Assembly (NCBI GenBank): GCA_013306675.1
Contig: JABLUY010000300.1
Coordinates: 1 to 38,249 of the forward strand
Direction: 5' to 3'
Length of the DNA stretch: 38,249 nucleotides
DNA from: Thraustochytrium sp. TN22
Taxonomy: Eukaryota; Sar; Bigyra; Thraustochytrida; Thraustochytriidae
Each line of letters begins with the position of its first letter. The stretch's first letter is position 1. Below are positions 17,552 to 25,198 of the stretch, one piece after another. The position numbers and the translations under genes were made by a program. The notes below the pieces were generated by a model, which saw only the letters and a list, made by a program, of their open reading frames with translations, made no database searches and had not been told where the DNA came from.

Positions 17552-19204
17552 TCAGTCCGCACCTCCCTGTGTCTTGCCTTCCGCGCCGTCGGGCTCTCGG
17601 CCCGAGTAGGCGCCAGGGAAATAGTAGCCCAACAGGGCCAGAACTTCCGTGGCAAAGCCCGTCTCCACGCCCTCGAGCAGCGCGCCCGAGAGCGCGTAGA
17701 GGCAGCCCATCGCGTCGGTTTGCTGGCCGCCGTCGTTGCCCGAATCTCTTTGGCGCTTCAGATCTACGACCTGGATCACGTGTGGTGGAAGCTTGCGATC
17801 TTCCGTCATGAACCTGCCGATCTCTCGAAGCATCTCCGCCGTACTTTTCCTCCCCAAATCACCTCCTGTAGGGGGAACGTGCTTTTTAACGAGAGCAGTC
17901 AGCCTGTTCCTGAAGTCCGAATACTTGATGTCCTTGAGCTCGTGTGGAGTCGCATCCCCGAAGCAGCGCTCCAGGTGGTAGAGCCATCCGAGCAGGCTGC
18001 CTGAGTTGTACGCGCAGTTCAAGCGCATTTCCGCCATCTCGTGGAAGTAGTAGCTCCCTTGTAGCGTATTGAGTCGATCGAGCAGTTCATGCAAGTCCGA
18101 GGCGGCGCGCACCAAGCCCTTGCGGTACTGGTCCATGTGGTAGGACAGCTTGCGCGATTCCGTACCCTGTACAAGGTCCTTCGCAGCGGCCTCCCATGTG
18201 AGCAGGAACGGAACCCCGAGGGCCCTGCGCGATCCATCGTCGTCGCTGCTGCTCCGGTCCAATGGCGGAAGGAATTCGAATTCGCGCTCAAAATGGTCGT
18301 TGACCTTTGTCAGGTGCGTGTCCAAGAATGGCCCCAAGCTCCCGTCAAAGAGCTTCAGGATGGCGCCAGCCCCAAGGCGCGCGCCATCTCTCTCCATGCC
18401 GAGTCTCTCCTCGTCTTCCAGCTGTCGCAGGAAGTCCCACATGAAGTCCGTTCTCTGCTCCACATTCCGCGTGAAGTCAATGTCTGACTCCCAGCCTAGG
18501 ATGGTCAGCTGCGATGCCGTCTCGTTGCCATTGAGACTCCGCTCCTTGCGCGAACGTATCGCGTCTCCCGCCAGCTCGTACGTCTTGCGCGCCTGCAAGA
18601 TCAAGTACCGCAGGTTGTTCAGCTTGAGCAAGAGCTCGTTCAGAATCGGTGGAAGGGGGTCGCTGCTCATCACCACCACCACCTCCAGCTTCTGCAACTG
18701 CTCCACTTCGATCGGCCTCCGCTTCCCATTGTCTTGGTACTCCTGTACCTGTTTCAGCAAGCCCGGCGCGGACTTATCCAGATACATCACCTGCAGCTTC
18801 GTAACCTTCCGAGTCTTACCTTTGTCGTCTTTGTCTTTGTCGTCTTTGTCTTTGTCTTTGTCGTCTTTGTCTTTGTTGTCTTTGTCTTTGTTGTCTTCGT
18901 CTTTGTTGTCTTTGTCGTCTTTATCGTCTTCGTCCTCGACTTCGCACTTAGGGTCGATCAGGACGTACCAGCACGCGTCCTCTGCACCGCGGCCCGCCAG
19001 CGCCACGGCCTGCTCCGAATAGCGCGCCAGCGCGGGCTTGAGATTCTCCGCCGGCTTGCCCTCCTCCTTCGGGGTGATGAGCTTCTCAAAGGTCTTGCTT
19101 GGCGCACCCGACTCCGTGTAGTAGCACACCAGCACGCGAGGCAGCGGCTCCTCCGCCCCGCCGCCCCCCATCGCCGCGCCCGCCGTGCCTGCGTCGACCT
19201 GCAT
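17552..19204 (-). CDS. Unrecognised protein with Lys-Asp repeat
   Basis: 550 residues, no recognised family. Residues 20-90 look folded (PRVLVCYYTESGAPSKTFEK; an AEDACWYVLIDPKCEVEDED strand). Residues about 88-130 are a strongly charged DKDDKDKDNK repeat encoded by GTCTTT/GTC repeats on the plus strand (18825-18925). Residues 130-550 appear globular and mainly helical (LNELLLKLNNLRYLILQARK; MWDFLRQLEDEERL), without a signal peptide or membrane helix. The frame reaches 19243 only from TTG; ATG at 19204 is the first. It is divergent from RTEL1 across about 940 bp. The even composition outside the repeat and the codon bias support a real gene; probably cytosolic. No function is proposed. Confidence 0.75.
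   Translation of the reverse strand: MQVDAGTAGAAMGGGGAEEPLPRVLVCYYTESGAPSKTFEKLITPKEEGKPAENLKPALARYSEQAVALAGRGAEDACWYVLIDPKCEVEDEDDKDDKDNKDEDNKDKDNKDKDDKDKDKDDKDKDDKGKTRKVTKLQVMYLDKSAPGLLKQVQEYQDNGKRRPIEVEQLQKLEVVVVMSSDPLPPILNELLLKLNNLRYLILQARKTYELAGDAIRSRKERSLNGNETASQLTILGWESDIDFTRNVEQRTDFMWDFLRQLEDEERLGMERDGARLGAGAILKLFDGSLGPFLDTHLTKVNDHFEREFEFLPPLDRSSSDDDGSRRALGVPFLLTWEAAAKDLVQGTESRKLSYHMDQYRKGLVRAASDLHELLDRLNTLQGSYYFHEMAEMRLNCAYNSGSLLGWLYHLERCFGDATPHELKDIKYSDFRNRLTALVKKHVPPTGGDLGRKSTAEMLREIGRFMTEDRKLPPHVIQVVDLKRQRDSGNDGGQQTDAMGCLYALSGALLEGVETGFATEVLALLGYYFPGAYSGREPDGAEGKTQGGAD
18825..18925. repeat. GTCTTT/GTC coding microsatellite
   Basis: About 100 bp of interspersed TTTGTC, TTTGTT and GTC units. 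On the minus strand these encode the Asp-Lys repeat of the unrecognised protein. The array stays in frame, as expected of units that are multiples of 3. Confidence 0.9.
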
Positions 19205-20141
19205 CGCGCCGGCCTTTGCGGTCTGCTCCCTTTTGTCGTGCAACCTGCTTGGTGCCTGCCTGGCTCATTCTGGCTGATCAGCTGGCAGTGGTCGGATGGT
19301 AGCTCAACCCGCTCTCCAAGACGCGAGAACAGCCACAGATCCTGTCCGGCGTGGCAAGCCTGAGCGCACCATCGCGGCCAAGCTTGGTTCCGAACGACGG
19401 CTCTAGAAGCTTGATAGGGCGAGCGAGCGAGTCGGAGACGCCAACGACTACGTGTTGACTCCACACGTTCACAGCCAAGGGACGAAGCAGCTCTCGCCTT
19501 GCCTGCGCAGCTTTGAAGGGCCGCAACGAAATAAAAGGAAGCGCTGGTGGTGGCAGCGCCTTCTTGCTCTCTCTGGCTTGCAAGTCAGGCCTACTGGTTG
19601 GCTAGTTAGATTCCGGCCTCGCATTGACCCAGCGTCTTGTGCGTCGCAAAACGTCTTGCGCATCGCTCTATTCATTCACGGCCCAGCCGGCGGTGTCTTC
19701 TCGTCAGCACCCCTTTGGCATGCTTCGAGTCCGACTCAGGTTCAGTCCAGTGCAAGGTCATCCGAGTCCTCATCTTACCTAAGTTAGCAGCTACCGTGAC
19801 CGTGACGGGGCACTGCGCAGGGTTGCTTCTTCAAGTCACAAGCCTCTCTTCCCCCCCTCGCCTCGCCTCGCCTCCCTGCTCTTATCTTGTCTCGTGCCCG
19901 AGGGGCGGTGAGCGTCCTCCGTCCTCCTGCTCGTCGTCGATGCTGCCCTCCCACGCCTCCGAGTCGCACTCCGGGTCCTCCTCCGAGTCCAGCTCGTTGC
20001 TCGCAATCACAGTGCAGTGCAGTGGTGGCGGTGCAGTGGTGGTGGTTAGGCTGCGGGAGCGGCTCGAAGTCGGAGCAGCGGCAGTTCCCTCGGCGCGCCC
20101 CGTCCCGTCGCTGGCGCGCGCGGGCGGCGGCGGGCGCGCGG
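19205..20141. other. Divergent intergenic region upstream of RTEL1
   Basis: 940 bp between divergent starts; no gene supported. The RTEL1-proximal part contains CTCCGAGTC at 19957-19965 and 19981-19989, the same 9-mer as the arm of the 13818-13854 inverted repeat. It also has CCTCG repeats near 19855-19875 and a GTGCAGTG(GTGG) repeat near 20010-20045. The open frame upstream of the RTEL1 ATG starts only at TTG. Confidence 0.5.
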
Positions 20142-23100
20142 ATGGAGGTGGGCGGGCGCGCGCGGGAGGATGCGGGCGGCAGCGGCGGCGGGCGCGACTT
20201 CGTGGAGAAGATGGTGCGCGGCGTCAAGGTGAAGTTCCCGTTCGAGCCGTACGGCGTGCAGATGGCGTACATGAGCAAGCTGCTGGCGGCGGTGGAGGAC
20301 AAGGGCCAGTTCGCGCTGCTGGAGTCGCCCACGGGCACGGGCAAGACGCTGGCCATCTTGAGCGCGCTCCTGGGCTGGCAGGAGACGCAGAAGGCGCGCC
20401 TGCTGCATGCACAGACGCGCGTCAACTCGGGCGTCAACCCGTTGGACGAGGGCGCGGTGAATCGCGAGCCGCGGCCGCCCGTCATCATTTACGCGAGCCG
20501 CACGCACAGTCAGCTGAGCCAGGTCGTGCAGGAGCTCAAGCGCACCGCGTACAGGCCGCGTGTGGCCATTCTCAGCTCGCGCGACAACATGTGCGTGCAT
20601 CCGGAGGTGCGCCAGCGGCCGAGCACGGAGCTGCGGCACACGTGCCGCATGCTCACCAAGGCCCGCGCCTGCCGGTACCACGAAAAGGTGGAGGATGCCC
20701 TGGAGCGGCTCTCGCTTGACACGGCCAGCCGCCAGGGCTTTCTGCGGCGCGAGGAGAGCTCCTCGGCCGCGGCCGCCTCGGACGCCGCGCTGCTGCGCCG
20801 CAACATGATCATGGACATTGAGGAGCTCGGCTCGCACAGCGAGCGCCAGGGCGTCTGCCCTTACTACCTCTCGCGCGCCAAGCCGGTGCAGGAGGCAGCC
20901 GAGCTCGTCTTCATGCCGTACAACTATCTGGTCAACGCCACCACGCGTCGCGGCCTCGAGGTGCGCTGGGCCAACGCCGTCGTGGTGGTCGATGAGGCGC
21001 ACAACCTGGAGGCCGTCTGTGATGAGGCGTCGTCCTTCTCGCTCTCGGGCGGCGACCTGGCGCGCGCCATTGAGGAGATCGAGGAGGCCGCTGCCTCGCT
21101 CGAGGACGGCTCGCTGCAGGCGGTTCCGGACGGCATCACGATCGAGCGCGTCGCGCAGGCCAAACAGATCGTCATGTTCACCGAGGAGAAGCTGCGCGCC
21201 GCGCCGCTCGCCCGCATCGCCACCATGGGCAATGCGGTGGGCCAGTCGCTGCCGGGCGACGCCATTATGTCCTTCTTCCCCGTGCACCACCAGGCCATCC
21301 CGAACTCGGAGGTCGTCGAGTGCGTGGCCCTCTTCAAGGGCATCATGGACCTGCACGGCCGCGCTGCGTACCTGGAAAAGTACTCGGCCGCCTTTGAGCG
21401 CGCTCTCATGCAGACCTCCCGCCTCAGGCCAGACGAGCAGGCCGCTCTCTTTTACCGCACTTTTGTGCGCGAGGAGCCCGTGCCGGTGAGCGGGCCCGGC
21501 GGGCGGCAGCAAAGTGCGCGCTCCGCACCGCAGCGCCTCACGCGGACGCTGAACTTCTGGTGCTTTAGCCCGGGTGTTGCGCTCAGTGAACTCCAGGCCA
21601 AGAGCGTGCACTCCATCATTCTCACCAGCGGCACGCTCGCGCCGCTGAGCTCCTTCGCCGCGCAGATGCGCACGCCCTTTCCCGTGCAGCTGGAGAATCC
21701 GCACGTGGTCAAGGCACACCAGGTCCTGGTGCGCGTCGTCGGCAAAGGCGTCACGGGCCAGCGCCTCACGTCCACCTTCCAGCACCGCGACAGCCCGGCC
21801 TACCTCTCGGAGCTGGGCAACACCATCGCCAGCTTCGTGGACGTCGTCCCCGACGGCATGCTGGTCTTCTTTCCGAGCTATCACACCATGCAGACGGCGC
21901 TGCGCGCCTGGCGCCAGGGCGGCGTCCTGAACCGCATCAAAAAGCGGAAGGATCTCTTTGAGGAGGCGCGCAGCGCGTCCGACATGGGCAAGGTCGTGGA
22001 GCGCTACGAGGCGGCGATTGCGGCAGGCCGCGGCGGGATCTTCTTCGCCGTCTGCAGGGGCAAGGCCAGCGAGGGCATCGACTTCTCCAACGCCAAGGCG
22101 CGCGCCGTCATCGTCACCGGCCTGCCGTATCCGCCAAAGGTGGACCCGCACGTCGTGCTCAAGCGCCAGTTCCTCGACCAGCAGCGCCCGGATCCCTCGC
22201 AGCCGGAGGCCAAGCTCACCGGCCAGGAGTGGTACGGCCAGCAGGCGTACCGCGCCGTGAACCAGGCCATCGGCCGCGTCATCCGCCATCGCAATGACTA
22301 CGGCGCCATCCTGCTCTGCGACGAGCGCTTCGGCTACGAGACCACGCGCCGCTCCATCTCCATGTGGCTGCGCAACAAGGTGCAGGTCAGCGCCAAGTTC
22401 GAGGACGTCAACAAGGAACTTGTGGACTTCTTCAAGACCAACATGAACGACCCGACGCTCAACAAGGATGCCCCGGCGCGCAGCGCGCTCGCGCACCTCA
22501 ATGTGAACGGCGACGGCGGCTGGGCGGGCTCGTCCTCGTCTTCCTCGTCCTTTTCTTCGGCTGCTCGCCCCGGGCTTTCGTATCTGGAGCGGCGGCGTCT
22601 TATGGAGGAGGCCTCCTCGCGCGACGGCGTCCTGGGCGGAGCAGGATCGGGCAAGACTTCGAAGAGCGTGGGGGCCGCGAGCGCCGCCAGGGCCTATCCG
22701 GGCGCCCGCCGTGGAGGCGAGGCGAACCTGGAGAGCCTGCTTGCTGCGCACGTGCCCGACACGCGCTTCGACGACGCCGCCACGGCACGGCCGTGGGTGG
22801 CGCCCAAGCTAACCGCCGAGGAGCGGCGACGCAAGCAAGCGGATCAGGAACATCGTCTTGAGGAGCAGCGCCGTCTTGCACTAGAGGCGCGCAAGCGGAA
22901 GTCTTCAGCTCTCGATGCGGAGCGCGCGCGTGTCGCCGACAAGCTCGACCGCGAGCGCAAGGAGGTCACTGAGCGCCTCAGCCGCGAGCGCAAGCGCAAG
23001 CGCCTCGAGGAGGAGTTCAAGAAGCCTCCCCAGCAGCGCGATGCTGCGGCCTTTATGAAGCGAGTCAAGATCAACCTGGAGGCCAGCGCCTATGAGCGCT

Positions 23101-23324
23101 TCAAGGTAGCCCTCAAGAAGATCCGCAGCGTGCGCACCGGCCGCTTTGATGACCAGGAGATGCTCGAGCGCGCTCTCCCATTTCTGCGGACCATGCATGA
23201 GACGCTCAGCTCCGCGCCGTCCGGCCTGGACGAGCAGTTCATTGTCGAGCTCGCACAGTACATGCCCCTCCAGTTTCGTGCCCTATACAAGCGCGTGGTC
23301 TTCGACCAGGTCGGCGACCCGTAG
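20142..23324 (+). CDS. RTEL1: RTEL1-type Fe-S DEAH DNA helicase
   Basis: 1060-residue superfamily 2 helicase of the XPD/FANCJ/RTEL1 group. RTEL1 unwinds D-loops, T-loops and G-quadruplexes and limits recombination in the nucleus. Seen here: VKVKFPFEPYGVQMAYM Q-motif, Walker A ESPTGTGKT (61-69), YASRTHSQLSQ motif Ia, DEAH (284-287), and motif VI QAIGRVIRHRNDYGAILLCD, almost identical to RTEL1. Four Fe-S cysteines are present (C151, C168, C177, C239); the last gap is about 61 residues against about 34 in human RTEL1, through an Ala/Ser/Arg insert. The C-terminal part has a charged coiled coil (about 885-965), then residues about 970-1055 resembling the RTEL1 harmonin-like domain (FMKRVKINLEASAYERFKVA). 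No RING or clear PIP box is visible. ATG at 20142 starts just before the conserved N-terminus; upstream frame only from TTG. Confidence 0.92.
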   Translation: MEVGGRAREDAGGSGGGRDFVEKMVRGVKVKFPFEPYGVQMAYMSKLLAAVEDKGQFALLESPTGTGKTLAILSALLGWQETQKARLLHAQTRVNSGVNPLDEGAVNREPRPPVIIYASRTHSQLSQVVQELKRTAYRPRVAILSSRDNMCVHPEVRQRPSTELRHTCRMLTKARACRYHEKVEDALERLSLDTASRQGFLRREESSSAAAASDAALLRRNMIMDIEELGSHSERQGVCPYYLSRAKPVQEAAELVFMPYNYLVNATTRRGLEVRWANAVVVVDEAHNLEAVCDEASSFSLSGGDLARAIEEIEEAAASLEDGSLQAVPDGITIERVAQAKQIVMFTEEKLRAAPLARIATMGNAVGQSLPGDAIMSFFPVHHQAIPNSEVVECVALFKGIMDLHGRAAYLEKYSAAFERALMQTSRLRPDEQAALFYRTFVREEPVPVSGPGGRQQSARSAPQRLTRTLNFWCFSPGVALSELQAKSVHSIILTSGTLAPLSSFAAQMRTPFPVQLENPHVVKAHQVLVRVVGKGVTGQRLTSTFQHRDSPAYLSELGNTIASFVDVVPDGMLVFFPSYHTMQTALRAWRQGGVLNRIKKRKDLFEEARSASDMGKVVERYEAAIAAGRGGIFFAVCRGKASEGIDFSNAKARAVIVTGLPYPPKVDPHVVLKRQFLDQQRPDPSQPEAKLTGQEWYGQQAYRAVNQAIGRVIRHRNDYGAILLCDERFGYETTRRSISMWLRNKVQVSAKFEDVNKELVDFFKTNMNDPTLNKDAPARSALAHLNVNGDGGWAGSSSSSSSFSSAARPGLSYLERRRLMEEASSRDGVLGGAGSGKTSKSVGAASAARAYPGARRGGEANLESLLAAHVPDTRFDDAATARPWVAPKLTAEERRRKQADQEHRLEEQRRLALEARKRKSSALDAERARVADKLDRERKEVTERLSRERKRKRLEEEFKKPPQQRDAAAFMKRVKINLEASAYERFKVALKKIRSVRTGRFDDQEMLERALPFLRTMHETLSSAPSGLDEQFIVELAQYMPLQFRALYKRVVFDQVGDP

Positions 23325-23623
23325 CCTAGTAGACGTTAGCTAACCTCTAAACAGGGCGATCGATTCGAAGTTGAAGCGAAGGCAGCTGGCGTGGCGCGAG
23401 CCTGATGTCTGCACTTCACGTTTCAAAAAGAGCATTCTCACAAGTTGTCCATTGGTTATGGAGGGAGGCCAAGGCTATGAGGCCGCGCGCCGCGCCGCGC
23501 TGAGGCGAGGCGCCGAGGCGAGGCGTTGCGAGGCGTCGCGCATGCACGTGTCCCTGTCCGCCCGCGCGCACGAATGAAACCGGATTCGCGGAGTCCAGAA
23601 AGTCTTCCGGAACAGTTCCTCAG
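23325..23623. other. Convergent 3' flanks of RTEL1 and PSMB4
   Basis: 299 bp. A GAGGCGAGGCG-type repeat lies at about 23500-23540. A GTTAGCTAAC palindrome lies at about 23335-23344, just after the RTEL1 stop. No gene and no clear AATAAA. Confidence 0.5.
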
Positions 23624-24361
23624 TTACCAGGAGCCGCCCGTGTCAGACCCAGCCTTGGGATCGACAAAGGACTGGTAGCTCCACTCGGTGGAGAGCTCAA
23701 CGGGCTCGTCCACGGCCGGGCCCGAAGGCGTGGCGCGCGCGAAGACGATCTTGTTGATGGTCCTGCAGTCGCGGTAGAAGAGCGTGCGCATGCAGTCCTC
23801 AAGAAGCTCGCGTGCCTCGCTCTCGGACATGTTCTCGGTCCAGCGCCTCCGCAGGATGGGCATCGCCATGTGCAGGCCGAGCCCGGTAGCCACGAAGTCG
23901 CACTCATAGGAAGTGCCGATCTTGTCCGTGGTGCCCAGGAACGGGATGCCCTCGTGCACGCCGGCGATGACCAGGCTGTTCCAGAGCGGGTTCATCTTGG
24001 AGCGGCGGTGGTAGAGCACGCGCGAGAGGCAGCTCCAGATCTCCCTGGGGCTGTGTGTGATGCCATCCGCCACGCACTTGTCCGTGACCTCGAGCTCCTT
24101 GAGGATATCCTGCACGTGCTGAAAATCGCTGTAGTCGCCGTCCGCGCCCACCAGCGTGTACTGGCCGGTCTTGACGATGCGGCGCACGTCCGTGAACCGC
24201 GCCAGGCCGCCGTACGAGCCCAGCGTGTCGGCCGCCATCATCACGCCATCCTTGTACCGGAGCGCCACCACCGAGGTGCCGGTCACGATCGGGCTCGTCG
24301 TGTGCTTGTGCGGTTCGGCGCCCGCCGCGGCGCACGCCAGCGTCTGCGACACCGTCGCCAT
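23624..24361 (-). CDS. PSMB4: 20S proteasome subunit beta type-4 (beta7)
   Basis: 245 residues. It matches PSMB4/yeast Pre4 along its length: SPIVTGTSVVALRYKDGVMM, AADTLGSYGGLARF, GDYSDFQ, SRVLYHRRSKMNPLWNSLVI, ATGLGLHMAMPILRRRW, EARELLEDCMRTLFYRD. Beta7 is one of the non-catalytic beta subunits of the 20S core; it lacks an active-site Thr1 and contributes a C-terminal tail across the ring. The first ~24 residues are the short propeptide region. ATG at 24361 gives a length normal for the family. It is divergent from the CFAP97 gene and convergent with RTEL1. No introns needed. Confidence 0.95.
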   Translation of the reverse strand: MATVSQTLACAAAGAEPHKHTTSPIVTGTSVVALRYKDGVMMAADTLGSYGGLARFTDVRRIVKTGQYTLVGADGDYSDFQHVQDILKELEVTDKCVADGITHSPREIWSCLSRVLYHRRSKMNPLWNSLVIAGVHEGIPFLGTTDKIGTSYECDFVATGLGLHMAMPILRRRWTENMSESEARELLEDCMRTLFYRDCRTINKIVFARATPSGPAVDEPVELSTEWSYQSFVDPKAGSDTGGSW

Positions 24362-24670
24362 CCTCTCCGTTCCTCCTTCTCCTGCTGCGTCTGGCGCTCG
24401 CCGTCAGTCCCTCCTCCTCCTCGCCCTGCAGCTGCTCCTCGCCCTCCCTGCGCGAGCCCGGCGGTTGATGACCGCTCCGGCGCCCAGCTCTTCGATCCAG
24501 CCCGCCGCCGCCGCCGCGTCCGCCCGCCGCGCCGCCTCGGCCCGCGCCAGCCTGCCGCGCCCGCGCCGCCGCCGCCGCCGCCGCCCGCCCTCCGCCGCCG
24601 CGCGCACGTACCCGCTCGCGTTCTGCGCCGCGCGCGGCGTCTCGCCAGCGTCTCCCTCTCCCTCTCCTCC

Positions 24671-24675
<5 letters not shown>

Positions 24676-24706
<31 letters not shown>
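24676..24706. repeat. (CT)n dinucleotide run
   Basis: About 15 CT units, a polypyrimidine tract in the PSMB4/CFAP97 divergent promoter, about 315 bp from the PSMB4 start. It is the kind of tract that can act as a GAGA-type element; the role is not shown. Confidence 0.85.
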
Positions 24707-24711
<5 letters not shown>

Positions 24712-24760
24712 GTCTCAGGAGGACGCGCGCCTTCGCTCTGCTTCTCTCTGCTTCTCTGCT

Positions 24761-24799
24761 TGTTCGGCCTTGTTCGGCCTTGTTCGGCCTTGTTCGGCC
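24761..24799. repeat. TGTTCGGCCT decamer x4
   Basis: Four consecutive decamers, the last incomplete, about 400 bp upstream of the CFAP97-domain gene start. Decamer arrays also occur at 11484-11547 and 1145-1193. Confidence 0.85.
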
Positions 24800-25198
24800 G
24801 GATCCGCCGCCGCGGATAGGCCCGTTCGCGCGGCCTATTTGTCCGGCGAGGCGCGGGGAGGCGCGCGCACACCGGGGTGCGCGGCGCGGCGCGGCGCGGG
24901 CGCGGCCTGGCTCGCTTTTTTTCGGAGCGTGGCTCAGCGTGCCAGGCGGCGCTCGCGTCGCGGCGAGCCGCGGCGCGCTGGCAGCGAGGGCGAGCGCGTG
25001 CCAATCGACTGCTGCCGGCGCCTGCCGACCGCTGTGGGCAGGGGTTCCTGCCTCGCTGGCCGAGGCTGGCTGGCCGGCTGGGTCTGCGCGGCAGACTCGA
25101 TCCATTCACTGCGCAGGCGGCGCGCAAGCAGCGGCGGCCGAGGGCGGCGCCGCGCGCGCGCGCGGGCGGGAGAGGCAGGGGAGGGAGGGCGCGGCGCC

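Larger units (their letters stand above)
24362..25198. other. Divergent promoter region PSMB4 / CFAP97-domain gene
   Basis: 840 bp without a supported gene. It carries a (CT)n run at 24676-24706, a decamer array TGTTCGGCCT x4 at 24761-24799, and very GC-rich flanks. The plus-strand frame of the downstream gene stays open across this region and antisense to PSMB4, but without domain content. Confidence 0.6.

Noticed and set aside
20046-22751. 901-codon open frame antisense to RTEL1
   Set aside because: It is the shadow of a GC3-rich gene; the translation is Ala/Arg/Leu/His rich with no domain, while the plus strand has all helicase motifs.
23870-25198. Upstream extension of the CFAP97-domain frame
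   Set aside because: Runs antisense through PSMB4 and the promoter repeats; the GCCATGG start at 25199 fits the domain start.
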